Source: Dendrocalamus latiflorus (lineage: Eukaryota; Streptophyta; Magnoliopsida; Poales; Poaceae). From it: a DNA stretch of 64,000 nt. The notes below the pieces were generated by a model. It did no database searches. It was not told the origin of the DNA and saw only the letters and a list, made by a program, of their open reading frames with translations. Both the position numbers and the translations under genes were made by a program. Location: the NCBI GenBank assembly GCA_017311315.1, contig CM029658.1:25344629-25408628 (forward strand). Reading direction: 5' to 3'. Positions 22,375 to 33,700 of the stretch are shown piece after piece (within the stretch, counting starts at the first letter, position 1; each line of letters starts with the position of its first letter).

Positions 22375-23767
22375 ATTATGGCGTTGAAGCTTTCGGGTTG
22401 TTGTACCTGTGTGCTGAGGACTCGCTGCACAATGATGCTCCGTAGCGTCGCTGTGGACGCCCCACCAAGGACCAAGTTGTCATCACCACCGCCATTGTCG
22501 TCCGAGGCAGCAGCAACATCATCATCCTCCTCAACATCCGAAGTGCTGATGTAGCCTCCATCTTCTGTGGCGATGTATGCACGTGGGCTAGGGCAATTCT
22601 TCTGCACATGACCAAGCCCATGGCAGCGGTGGCACTGAATGTCGGAGGAGCGACCCGTTGAAGCCACGGAAGAAGAACTCTTGGCTGGAACCTGCAAGGA
22701 ATTTTTTGAAGCATCTGCAAAGCGTGACGTGGAAGGTGGCTTCGGTGGCGCTGCTGCAATCTTGTTCACAGGTGGTGGAGGAGAACGAAAACTCGAAGAA
22801 GACTTGGGCAGTCCCGTCGATGTAGTCGTGCGCGGCGTGTAGAAGGGTCGTCCAGTGCTTGCCTTCGCAGATTCCTTGCATCCCTGCAATTCTTTTTCTG
22901 CAAGCATAGCAAGCTGGAACAACTGGTTGACAGTAGTAAATTCTTTATAATCAACAATGTCCTGAATTTCACGCCGTAACCCCCCGTAGAAACGACAAAT
23001 CTTATCATCCGTGTCCTCAACAACCCACAACGCATCATACCCTTTTGAAGCTCAGCATAATAGTCCTGAACAGAACGATCACCTTGTTCTAAGCGCTGCA
23101 ATTTTTTTCTCAAATCAAGTTTATATGTGGGAGGAACAAAACGATTACGCATATCTTCTTTTAACCGTTCCCATGTATCAGGTTGTAAGCGCATGTTACT
23201 TAGTTCATTCCACCAGATAATAGCAAAGTCCTTAAACTCACTAGTAGCTTGTCTAACTCTATGTTGTTCAGGAACCAAGTGAGAATTAAATTTCTGCTCT
23301 ACCATCATCTCCCAATCAAGATATATATCAGCATCATAAAGACCAGCAAAAGATGGAATGGTAAACTTGACTTTAGCAAAAGGGTCGTCGTTACCATGAC
23401 GGTTCTGGTTATTACCTCCCATACCCTGTCGGTTTTGCTGAAGACACCGACGTAGTCGTGCATCTTGTGTCGCCCGCCGATCAATGTTGCCATCTGCATC
23501 ATACACTGCGTCATCATCAGGATGATGGCCATCATTGACAGGTGGCAGGCGTGCCTCCAATGTGTCCATCCGACCAGTGAGGTCAGCTAACCGCCGCTCC
23601 ACCCGCTCAATGCCTTCCGTGGTGTTCAACTTGGCAATGGCGGCGACGATGGTGTTCATTCTCGCGCCGAGTGAAGCATTTTGTTTGTCGAGCGCAGCTT
23701 GTAGCTGGCCGCGACTAACACACTCGTTGAAATCGACCGGTGTCGCGTCACCTTCGTCACCTGCCAT
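22296..23767 (-). pseudogene. Chromovirus gag, one frameshift
   Basis: The start at 23767 gives MAGDEGDATPVDFNECVSRG. A coiled-coil-like N-terminus is followed by the capsid domain (about 23400-23060) with FAKVKFTIPSFAGLYDADIY and DYYAELQKGMMRCGL. A frameshift near 23035 moves the frame, and the rest continues as KICRFYGGLRREIQDIVDYK. An intact zinc knuckle of CX2CX4HX4C form, CHRCHGLGHVQKNC, lies near 22620. The C-terminus shifts again into the protease frame near 22375. The product would be the nucleocapsid precursor of the particle. Confidence 0.8.
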
Positions 23768-24870
23768 GGTTAGTGGAAACACAGGGAAAACAAAAGGATT
23801 ATCCCTATCAACTAGAAAGGAAGGGTAGTGGAAATCTGCAAAGGAAGTGTCTTACCAAGCTCTTACAAATGTTCTTACCAAAGCAGCAGGTGGTACAACT
23901 GGTGGCTGGTTCGTGAAACCATGTCGAGCGTGGGTACGATTGCAAGGGTCAAAACGGTGCTATCCAGAAGTAGATATATGGAGCTTGGCAGGCCAAATAT
24001 GTTAGTGGAACACAAATCAATAACAGATAGTAATGCTGAATAAACGTCCAAAGCACTGGTCCTAGTTGCTGGTCTAAATGTGTCCTATATCAGGGTTAAG
24101 ATATGATGAACAAGGAGTCAAGACTAGAATAGCAAGGCAAAGACAGCAACAAAGATGGCCAGGTACTGAGAGACTTAATTCAGCATAAGCACAAAACAAA
24201 TGAATTTCTGTCACCTAAAACTGTAAACTGAAGATTTCTGTCCACTGGACAGCACGTCGGTATTTTGGCCGTAACTTTTTGTCAGATGCCTTTTTTTCAC
24301 TGATTCTTTTTTTCTTTATTTTCTGACGGCTTTTTCTACAGATTTTATTTTGGGACCAACTTCCAAAACCCGACACAGAAATTCGCACAAAAATCACAAC
24401 TGCTGACAGTTGCAGATTCAAAACAGATAATTTGGTCAACTTTCACCGCATATATATCTTAACTGCCTTGCTGGAATGACGTGAAATTTTACAGATAGAT
24501 GGATAAGCAATTTTTGAATCTAATGGCGGTGATCTCACTCAAAAATAATCTCGGAATCAAAAGATATGGCGTTTTTTGTGGCGGCTGCAGAGAAAGGAAA
24601 AATCAGCCGAATTTGAAAATTAGGGTTTGTATGAGATGAAGCGGAAGCAAGACAACCCGAAAAAAAACACGATCTAAACCAGCAACACGACTCGACTAAG
24701 GACACAAACTCAACACTACGGACTCTGGAATCAAATTGTGCAAAGGCTAAACGAGATCTAGGACAGGAAACAACCTATGACTACAATTTTTTGTAGGGCT
24801 TTTTCATGAACTCTAGGATAAAACCGAATACAACAAAAGAGGGTAACGCGAACCTGAAGGAACACCTGAA

Positions 24871-24882
24871 GCTCTGATACCA
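24871..24882 (-). other. Chromovirus primer binding site (initiator tRNA-Met)
   Basis: The minus strand reads TGGTATCAGAGC, the standard complement of the plant initiator tRNA-Met 3' end, two bases inside the LTR edge at 24885. Confidence 0.85.
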
Positions 24883-24884
24883 CT

Positions 24885-25340
24885 TGATAGGAACGGGGTC
24901 CCGATCTTCCAACAGGTTCTGGATATGTTCGATTTGGTGGAGGCGCGACACAAATCGATCCGGCTTCCGAACGACACGTTCCGAACCCCGCAATCGCAGC
25001 ACCACGTCTCCTCAGGTTATCAACCGTGCGCAGTCGGTTGACCTCGCCAAGAAGGCTAATCCTTGCCTGCGAATTGAAGAACACAAGCAAGAACCAGGAA
25101 GAACACAACTGAATTGCAGATGTATTGATTTAGCACTCGAAAGTTGGGGTCTCACAAACCGATGAACGGCGATACTGTTCAAAGACAGAATTAATCTAAG
25201 CAAAACCCAACCCTAATGGTGGGGGTGGCGGCTGGATATAAAGGATTAAGGGGCGTGCAAAACCCCTGGACGCGCCCTAATGGGCTCCAACACGATACAA
25301 AGCCGAAAGGCCCAAAAGACGGTGGCGCAGCACCCTGACA
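24885..25340 (-). repeat. Chromovirus LTR (approximate)
   Basis: The inner edge is fixed by the primer site, and the LTR ends in CCTATCA. The outer edge is inferred from TGTCAGGGTG at 25340. A TATA-like TTTATATCC lies near 25240 on the minus strand. With no second LTR in the window, the outer edge is tentative. Confidence 0.45.
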
Positions 25341-25820
25341 GATTCTGAATGCTCATTTGTTTCGACGATTCCCGTTGACTCAGAAGGAATTTTGACATGG
25401 GACCAGATCCATTGGAAAGGTAGTCTTCTCATATTTCCATACATATGTAGAACGTCCAAAACGGAGTCCGGATGCGATCTGGGCGTCCGTTTTAGTGCGG
25501 CCTGGTCCTGGACTCCGAATTGGATTCGAAGTCGGTTTGAATTGGGCCTCCAACATGATTCGACCGCCCTTGCTGGACTTGTGCGCCTCGTAGTACTTCT
25601 CCAAGTACTTCTAGGTCCTCTCCATGGTTCCTAATCACAATTAAATCATTAGGTAGCAATCGATTCTCAAGTGAACAAAAAGAAGTACTTAGGAACGAGG
25701 TCACCTGTAAATTCAATTGTCGGGCGCGAGCTCTAGTGATTGGTCCTTGAATGTCAAGTGGAGGAGTCATCTCAAGTGGAGGAGTGTTGTGTGTATCCGA
25801 AGAAGTGATGTCCTCATCAC
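25341..25820 (-). pseudogene. 3' end of a second chromovirus pol
   Basis: The minus-strand frame contains DIQGPITRARARQLNLQV and an acidic tail, and stops at 25492. It is a near copy of 1-201 except for a short insertion of about 15 bases near 25765. Upstream homology ends at 25820, the edge of the palindrome GTGATG-TCCT-CATCAC, exactly as at 201. The bases 25341-25491 are the 3' untranslated part before the LTR. Confidence 0.7.
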
Positions 25821-25926
25821 CTTTGGCTACGGCGAGTGCACACGCGAACGTGCGTCTTTGTTTATACTGCGGGAACGCGCGCGCTGGCCAAGCCTGCGCG
25901 CGCCTCCGCCGCGTGCTTGAGCGTGA

Positions 25927-26230
25927 TAAAGAAAGATTGGTGACAAACGGCAATCTTCATTACATCCCCGTTTGCGCGGGTAAGCAATTACAGGGGGTGG
26001 ATATACTAGCCGTTTGCCCGTGGTGCAGCCGAAGCCTCTAGTCGCTAGACATCTGCAGGGCCCACCAAGGCGCCTCTGATAAAGAAAGATTAGCGACAAA
26101 CGGCGATCTTCATTACATCCCCGTTTGCGCGGGTGAGCAACTACAAAGGGTGGATATACTAACCGTTTGCCCTTGGTGCGGCCGAAGCCTCTAGTCGCTA
26201 GACATCTGCAGGGCCCGCCAAGGCGCCTGT
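25927..26230. repeat. Tandem duplication, two units of about 150 bp
   Basis: Two similar units (about 25927-26077 and 26078-26230) share GATAAAGAAAGATT, TTCATTACATCCCCGTTTGC, GCCGAAGCCTCTAGTCGCTA and GCAGGGCCC. They lie between the broken protease of Tat element 3 and the chromovirus junction. Confidence 0.8.
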
Positions 26231-26267
26231 GAATGGCCCCGCGGACCTCCGCGCGGTGACGCCAGCT

Positions 26268-28756
26268 CTAGGAGCGCCGTTGGGCTTCGCGACGCGGGCA
26301 CCTGGTACCTGGCTTGATGCGCCGGGCCATATCCTGGTCGCCTCGGACGGTGATGATGGTCCGGGGACCCAGGATCTTCATGCATAGATAGCCGTGATGT
26401 GGTACCGCACCGAAGGAGTTGAGGATTGGGCGCCCTAATATGGCATTGTAGGGGTACGGAAGGTCGACCACGTCGAAGGTGGCATCTTCAGCCCGCACAT
26501 TGTCATCTTGGCCGAAGGAGACTTGAAGACCTATTTGGCCCAGCGCCCGCAGGGGCTGTCCCCCGAAGCCCTGCAGTGGGATTCCCGAGGGCCCTAGGCG
26601 GCTTCGAGGGATCCCCATCTAGTCGAAGGCCGCCGCAAACAATATGTTCGCGGAGCTACCACCGTCCACCAAGGCACGCCCCACGTCGCATCCCGCGATA
26701 GTGACCCGGATGACCAGGGGGTCCTGATGAGGGAAGTCCACGCCTTGGGCGTCGTCGGGTGTGAATGTAACTTCGTGCTGCGCCCAGTCCGGCGGTGCTT
26801 GCGCTGGGTATGCCGCCACATGATGTAGTCTTCGCACATAGGCCTTCTGCTGCCGTGCTGAGGCGAATTCCAGCGTAGAGCCTCCGGATATGACGTTAAT
26901 GACCCTTCGGTGGGTTGCCTCCGGGGCCTGCAGCGACAGGAGGCCCTCCCGAGACTGCTGTACGTGAGCTTGGATCCGTAAGGGGCCCTCCTGGGGTTGC
27001 ATCCCTTGCGCCTGTACCTGCATGGGGGCCTCGTACGGGAATTGGATGTGGGCCACCGCAGGCGGACGCGTCTCGGGGTTCCTGTCCCTAGCGACGCTAT
27101 CGCGGAGCGCCGCGATGGAGGTGCAGGTGCGGGTATCGTGGTTGCCGCGGCCGTGGACTACGCACCAAAGTCCCTGGTGCTGGTCGTCGTAATCTCCACG
27201 ACTTTTATCGTCGCGGCCCCGGCCACGGCCGCGCCCCCGTCCACGGCGCCCTCGACCGCCTCGGCCCGCGGGAGCACCTTCGTCGGAACCGCCTTCAATG
27301 TCGAGGACGTACCGGTTTCGCCTCGACTTCTGCTGGCCACGCTTGGGCCGATCGGACGACTCCTTGTGCGAAGCGTCCCTGCGGTCAGACGCATCCCTGG
27401 ACGACTCCTACTTACATTTTCCCTTTGAAGAACCGTCCTTTGGCGGATCTTCGGCTTTTGCCGAGGCTCCGGCCTGGTTGGTGTCGGAGTCGTCACCTTG
27501 CCTTCGCCGCGCGTCTTCTTCCGCCCTGGCGTATTCCTCCATTTTATCGAAGAGCTTCGCCACCGTCTTGATTGGCTTTCGCGCATTGTACTCGGCCATC
27601 GGGCCCGGATGAAGGCCCTGTATGGCTACATTAACGACGGTGGTTTCATTAACGTCTTTCACTTGGCATCGAATCTTGGCGAAGCGCTTGAAGTAGTCCC
27701 GGAGCTTCTCCGAGGGTTTTTGCTTCACAGCGAAGAGTTGGTCCGCGTCGACTCGCTCGACATAGTTTCCTTGGAAGTTGTTGTGAAGGCGATCGCGGAG
27801 CTGCTCCCACGCGTAGATGGAGCCCGGCTCTATGGTAAAGAACCAAGAGAGCGCCACTCCTTGCAGTGCGAGGGGGAGTCCCTTCGCCTTCGTGGTGTCG
27901 TCTCCGCCCGCGGCTTCGATCGCGGTTTTGTACACGCGCACGAACTCACGGGGGTCCGTGTCGCCTTTGTACGGGTCGATGGCGCTAGGAAACTTGAAGT
28001 CTTCGGGCCATGCCGCCTGCTGCAGCCCCGCCGAAAGTGGGGACTCCGGATCTACGCGCCTTGCGGCACGCGGCTAGACGTGGGGGCTTCGCAACTGTCC
28101 GCCCTCTCCGGCGTGGGCTCGGGCGCGATTACTGGCGCGGCCTGCTGGCTCCGAGCCTCTTGCATATCTCGGACGGCTCCGCGAAGGTCCCCTAGCTCCC
28201 GCTGGAACGCGTTGAGGGCCGCCAGCAGGGCGCTTTCCACCGCCTGAGCGGGTGGGGTCACCGGTACTCCCAACAGGCGGATCGGCGCGGGCACGACTGC
28301 GTCGTGAGCTCCCGAGCTGCCGGTCGCTCCGTCGTGGCTACCTCGAACCGCCCGGTCTGCGCTGCCGGCGAGGGTCGCGGCGGGGGCGGCGAGGTCGGCT
28401 GTCGTTGCGTTGGCGGGGTTGGTTGTCGCCGCGCCAGCGTCGACGCCTTCGACCGCGGGGTTCGTCACCGCAACGCCGGTGACTGGGTGGGTCGTCGTGG
28501 TGCCGGTGACGAGGTTGGTTGTCGCGGTGCCGGTGACGGGGTTGGTCGTCGCGGTGCCGGTGACGAGGTTGGTCGTCGCGGTGCCGGTGACGGGGTTAAT
28601 CGTCGCCGCGCGAACGTCGACGTCCTCGGCCACCGCGCCTGCGTTGCCACCCGCGCTCGCCGCTGCCGATGCCGAAGCCCTGGTACTCATATGACGCTCC
28701 GGCCCAGCCGCCTTCTTTCCCTTCGCCACCGTTGACGAAGCTTTTTTTGGTGCCAT
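26268..28756 (-). pseudogene. Tat gag-protease pseudogene (element 3)
   Basis: The gag start at 28756 begins MAPKKASSTVAKGKKAAG. Next come Thr/Ala/Val repeats (TNPVTGTAT units) and the capsid entry RELGDLRGAVRDMQEARSQQ. A TAG lies at about 28052. The capsid continues at 27941 with LQGVALSWFFTIEPGSIYAW and VKDVNETTVVNVAIQGL. A His/Cys cluster, WCVVHGRGNHDTRTC, follows near 27140. The protease core VDGGSSANILF (near 26640) is intact, unlike that of the complete element. A CAG-to-TAG stop follows it at 26621. The frame ends at 26268, and RT is absent. Confidence 0.75.
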
Positions 28757-28810
28757 CCTTCTTCTTCGGTCTTCAGGCTTGTCCTTGTCCTCCCCACGGA
28801 CGGCGCCAAC

Positions 28811-29059
28811 TGTTGTGGCTACAGGCCAAATAGAGAGAGAGATGGTAGTGGAGAGTGATGGAGATGAGCGTAATGGCCTGCCTCCTCCCCATGACCTGTA
28901 TTCATATATATATATACACATGAGGAGTGCTTTTACAGTTATACCCTTACATCTGGTTATCCCCTCTGGGGGCACTTATGTCATTACACATGGCCTATTC
29001 TGGGCCTTATAACCTCCTACCAGGCCTGCTGGGTTTAGGTGGGGGCCATCCCTACGACA
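28811..29059 (-). repeat. 5' LTR of Tat element 3
   Basis: A 249-bp LTR. On the minus strand it starts TGTCGTAGGGATGGCCCCCA and ends CTGTAGCCACAACA, followed at once by the primer-site sequence TTGGCGCCGTCCGTGGGGAG. I estimate it at about 85-90 percent identical to the LTR at 29150-29400, which points the other way. Confidence 0.85.
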
Positions 29060-29149
29060 GAGATAGATTTAAAATTTGATTTAGATTTTCAGGAAAACTA
29101 GGTGGCTTTAAAACACTTAGAAAATATCATATAAAGTCTAAAAAGAATT
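29060..29149 (-). repeat. Older chromovirus-type LTR, part 1 (split by Tat insertion)
   Basis: Ninety bases of AT-rich U3 that continue, after removal of the Tat element 29150-40796, into 40802-41191. Together they are homologous to about 17560-18040. The part 5' to it in minus orientation is cut off by Tat element 3. Confidence 0.7.
29145..29149. other. Target site duplication GAATT (left)
   Basis: Five bases directly before the 5' LTR. They are identical to 40797-40801 directly after the 3' LTR and prove a single insertion event. Confidence 0.95.
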
Positions 29150-29400
29150 TGTTGTAGGGGTGGCCCCCACCTAAACCCAGCAGGCCTGGTGGAAGGTTAT
29201 AAAGCCCAGAATAGGCCATGTGTAATGACATAAGTGCCCCTGAAGGGGATACTCAGATGTAAGGGTATAATTGTAAAAGCACTCACCATGTGTATATATA
29301 TATGAGATACAGGCCATGGGGGGGACCCAGGCCATTACCGATCACACTCTCCCAACTCTCCACTACCACATCTCTCTCTGTTTGGTCTGTAACCACAACA
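29150..29400 (+). repeat. 5' LTR of complete Tat element
   Basis: Starts TGTTGTAGGGGTGGCCCCCA and ends GTAACCACAACA. It differs from 40547-40796 at three substitutions (near 29285, 29291 and 29394) and by one extra G in the G run near 29318. Confidence 0.95.
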
Positions 29401-29401
29401 G

Positions 29402-29420
29402 TTGGCGCCGTCCGTGGGGA
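29402..29420 (+). other. Primer binding site
   Basis: TTGGCGCCGTCCGTGGGGA lies one base after the LTR. The TGG start fits pairing with a tRNA CCA end. I do not assign the tRNA. Confidence 0.7.
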
Positions 29421-29451
29421 GGACAGGAGCAAGCCTGAGATCCGAAGAGGG

Positions 29452-30625
29452 ATGGCATCAAAGAAAGCTTCGTCGGTGGCGGCGAAGGGAAAGAAGATGG
29501 CTGGGTCAGAGCGCCGTGTGGGTACTAGGGCTTCGGCATCGGCTGGTGCGGGCACGGGTGACGACGCAGGCGCGGCGGTCGAGGACGTCGACGCTCCCGC
29601 TGCGACGGCCAACCCCGTCATCGGCGCTGCGACGACCAACCCCGTCATCGGCGCTGCGACGACCCAACCCGTCATCGGCGCTGCGACGACCAACCCCGTC
29701 ACTGGCGCTGCGACGACCCGCCGACGCGACAGCAACTGACCTCGCCGCCCTCGCCGCAACGCTCGCCGGTAGCGCGGACCGGGCGGTTGGAGGTAGCCAC
29801 GACGGAGCGACCGGCAACTCGGGAGCTCGCGGAGCGACCCCGCCCGCGCCGGCGGTGGAAGGCGCCCTGCGGACGGCCTTCAAAGCATTTCGGAAGGAGT
29901 TAGGGGACCTTCGCGGGACTGTTCGAGACATGCAAGAGGCTCGCAGCCAGTAGGCCGCGCCAGTGGTCGCGCCAAAGCCCACGCCGGAAAGGGCAGATAG
30001 CCGCGAGCCGCGCGCCGCTGCAGCGCGTCGATCCAGAAGACTTCAAATTCCCCGACGTCATCGGGCCATACAAAGGCGATACGAAACCGCAATTGAAGCC
30101 GCGGGGGGAGACGACACTACAAAGGCGAAGGGACTCCCCCTCGCGTTGCAAGGAGTGGCGCTTTCCTGGTTTTTTACCATAAAGCCAAACTCCATCTACG
30201 CATGGGAGCAGATCTGCGACCGCCTTCACAACAACTTTCAAGGGAACTATGCTGAGCAAGTCGATGCGGGCCAGCTCTTCGCCGTGAAGCAGAAGCCTTC
30301 AGAGAGGCTCCGGGACTATTTCAAATGCTTCGCGAGCATGCGATGCCAGGTCAAGGACGTTAACGAGACAACCGTCATCAACGCGGCCATACAGGGTCTC
30401 CGCCCGGGCCCCCTGGCCGAATACAACGCGCGCAAGCCTATCAGGACAGTCGCCAAGCTCTTCGACAAAATGGAGGGGTACGCGCGGGCCGAGGAAGATG
30501 CGTGGAGACGCAGCACCCCCACCCCCGACCTCGCCCACGACGAGGTGGGCGATGATTCCCCGAAGAAGGGCGGCAGCCGCCAACCCCGGGAGGGCACTCC
30601 TGGGGGTGACGACCCCGGGGAGTAG
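29452..30625 (+). pseudogene. Tat gag (complete element), disrupted
   Basis: The capsid precursor starts at 29452 with MASKKASSVAAKGKKMAG. It has NPVIGAATT repeats, then a frameshift near 29720. The next frame runs to a TAG at 29951 where the sister copy at 28 kb has CAG. The capsid domain follows in that same frame with LQGVALSWFFTIKPNSIYAW, QLFAVKQKPSERLRDYF and VKDVNETTVINAAIQGL, ending at 30625. The layout matches element 3. A His/Cys cluster, WCEVHGYGDHYMKAC, lies downstream in another frame near 30825. No functional Gag can be made without correcting at least two lesions. Confidence 0.85.
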
Positions 30626-30730
30626 GAAGGCTCGTTAAGGAGCAGGCGTAAGCCCCGGCGTCACCAGCACAGACCACGCAAGGTCCGCCAGGTCCTCGGT
30701 ATCGGGAACGCCCTTCGGGGACCTGCCCCC

Positions 30731-33700
30731 ATGCCATGGAATGGAGGCCGGGAATGCGAAGGCGAACCAGGTCATGACGAGCGACCCCGCGCGGAGCAAG
30801 TGCTTCGGGGCTATGGCAAGTGGTGCGAGGTACATGGTTACGGCGATCACTACATGAAGGCGTGCACCGCAGTCATGGAACTGCGACGGATGATGGCCGA
30901 GTCTCGGGCCTCGTCTCCTCGGCCCCTTGCCGAAGTCCATGAGCGGCACCCAAGAGGTGGTCCCCCGTGAGCCTCCGACAGGGAAGACGCGCAGCACCGC
31001 ACTGTCAGTGTCATCACTGGAGGTTCCCTATCAGGGGCCCCCGTGGAGCGGTTGATACCATGGGTGCCGCCCTGCAACATCACCTTCACCCTGAATGACG
31101 CTAGGGGCGTAGAGTTCACTCACCAAGACCCCTTAGTCATTCAGGCCCACATCGCAGGCCATGATGTCAGACGCGTCCTCGTCGATGGGGGAGCTCTGCG
31201 AATATCCTGTTCGCAGGGGCTCGAACGTATGGGAATCCCCCGAAGCCGCCTAGAGCAGTCAGGAGCTCCACTACAGGGCTTCGGAGGCCAACCGCTGCAG
31301 GCCATAGGACACGTGTCCCTCCCAGTTACATTCCGCCAGGGGCGTAACATCCGAAGGGCGCACATCATCATCAACGTCGTAGACATCCCGCATCCCTACA
31401 ACGTCATATTGGGACAGCCCGCCATCAATTCCCTCGAAGCGGTCCCCCACCATGCCTTCTTATGCATGAAGCTCCCAGGCCCAGAGGGCGTGATCACAGT
31501 CTTCGGCGATCAGGACCTCGCCAGGCGCGTCGAAGTCAGCAGCCGAAACTTGCACCGCCTGGTGCACGCCCCCTCGGGCACGCTCGGCGACACGCCCTCC
31601 GCTCTGGGATGGACGTCTAAGCCTCGGCCCGAAGGTGGAGTCAAAAAGGTGCCACTCCAGGCGGAGGGGCAGTTTGTGTCCATCGGCGAGGGGCTCCCTG
31701 CGGAGATCGAGCGAGATCTACTCCAAGTGCTTCAGGACAACGCTGACATCTTTGCGTGGTCGCCGGAGGACATCAAGGGCGTAGACCGCGCAGTAATCGA
31801 GCACCGCTTGGCGGTCCGCCCTGACGCCAAGCCGATCAAGCAGAAGCTTCGCCGTATGTCCATGGATCGGCAGCAGGCGGCCAAGGTGGAGGTGGCAAAG
31901 CTTCTCTGGGCCAGGGTCATTTGCGAGGTCCATCATCCAGAGTGGCTCGCCAACCCCGTATTGGTCAAAAAGGCCAGCGGAGCCTGGCGTATGTGCATCG
32001 ACTTCACGGCACTCAATAAGGCGTGCCCAAAGGACAATTACCCCTTGCCACGCATCGACCAAATGGTCGATGCTACCGCCGGGTGCGAACTAATGAGTTT
32101 CCTGGATGCTTACTCTCGCTATCATCAAGTGTACATGGCCAAAGACGACGAGGAGAAGACCAGTTTCATCACACCAATCGGGACCTTTTGCTTCGTCAGG
32201 ATGCCCTTTGGCCTGAAGAACGCCGGTGCCACCTTTACCCGCCTCGTCGCACTTGCCCTCGCCGCCCAGCTCGGGAGGAACGTGGAAGCGTACGTCGACG
32301 ACGTGGTAGTCAAAACCCGGCAGCTCGCTTTGCACGGCTGGGACCTCCAGGAGACCTTCGGCAACCTCAGGAAGGCCGGCATCAAGCTTAACCCCGACAA
32401 GTGCATCTTCGGCGTCCAGGCGGGCAAGCTACTAGGCTTCCTCGTATCCAGACGGGGCATCCAAGCGAATCCCGACAAGGTTGAGGCCATCCTGGGCATG
32501 GAGCCGCCCAAGACGACGAGAGAGGTCCAGAGGCTGGCGGGCCGCATGGCAGCCCTAAGCCGCTTCCTATCCAGGGCGGCGGAGCGGGGGTTGCCATTCT
32601 TCAAGACACTTCGCGGGTGCGACGGGTTTTGTTAGGATAGCGGCTGTGCGGAGGCCTTCAACGAGCTCAAGAAACACTTAGCAAGCCTCCCCACTCTGGT
32701 CACCCCAGCACCAGAGGCTCCCCTCTTGCTCTATCTGGCCGCGTCGGTTGTAGCGGTCAGTGCCGTCCTCGTCCTAGAGGAAGGCGCCATACAGCGGCCC
32801 GTATACTTCATCTCCGAAGCCCTCCAAGGCGCCAAGACGAGATATACGGAGCTGGAAAAGCTAGCTTACGCATTGGTCATGGCCTCCAGGAAGCTTCGAC
32901 ATTACTTTCTGGCCCACCCGATCACAGTGCCTTCCTCATTCCCCCTAGCGGAGATGTTACACAATAAGTAGTCCACGGGGCACATCGGCAAGTGGGCTGC
33001 CGAGCTCGCCCCGTTCTCCCTGACATACGCCTCACGGACGGCAATCAAATCTCAAGTACTCGCTGAATTTCTCGCAGAATGGACTCCGCCGGCTCAGCTC
33101 ACCCAGAAGCACGACGACCCGGTCTGGACTCTCACCACCGACGGAGCCTACGGCGTCGCGGGCGTGGGCGTAGGAGCAGTAATCATCACGCCTGAGGGGC
33201 AGCGCCTGCTATACTCGGCGCGCCTCGCGTTTCCGGCCACTAACAACACAGCTGAGTATGAAGCGCTGCTCTTCGGCCTGACAAAGCTCAAGGCAGTTGG
33301 TGCGCGGCGAGTGCTCGTCCGCACGGACTCACGTTTGGTGGTAGGCCACGTGGACAAGTCATACCAAGCCAAGGACCCTGAGCTAGCCAAATACCTCACG
33401 GCTGTAAGAGCGAGGGAAAGGCATTTCTTAGGCGTCACGGTCAAGGCCATCCCTCGTGCGGAAAATGAGCAGGCCGACGCTCTCGCAAAGGCGGCCAGCC
33501 AACAACTGCCACCCCCTGACGAGGCATTTTACGAAGTATTGCTGCAGGCGGCCATCGCGCAGGATAACTGGGACGCGGCTCTCGTTCATCACGTTGTCCA
33601 GCAGGGCGACTGGCGAGAGCCTATCTTCAATTTCCTGCAGGGCATTGCGAGCCGAAGGACCCCGCCGAGCTCCGGCGTCTCCAACACCGTGCTAGATCCT

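Larger units (their letters stand above)
20956..25340 (-). mobile_element. Reina-like chromovirus with internal deletion
   Basis: Minus-strand element. It has an LTR (about 24885-25340), the primer site TGGTATCAGAGC (24882-24871) complementary to initiator tRNA-Met, a leader, gag (23767-22296) and a shortened pol (22374-about 21000). No 3' LTR is seen on the left, where the sequence passes into the foldback. On the right the LTR is preceded by the 3' end of another pol (25820-25341). The arrangement is therefore pol end, LTR, primer site, gag, shortened pol, as expected from recombination between two tandem copies or circles. Confidence 0.75.
25821..29059 (-). mobile_element. Tat-lineage element 3, 5' half only
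   Basis: A minus-strand element of the same family as 29150-40796. It has a 5' LTR (28811-29059), primer site, gag and protease, then a break near 26270 and repeated 3'-type sequence (25821-26230). RT, RNase H, integrase and the antisense ORF are missing. It lies head to head with the complete element, 90 bp apart. The left junction is the chromovirus pol end at 25820. Confidence 0.8.

Noticed and set aside
24871..24882. A tRNA gene, from similarity to initiator tRNA-Met
   Set aside because: Only 12 bases match, with no cloverleaf. It is the retrotransposon primer site, as is 48738-48749.
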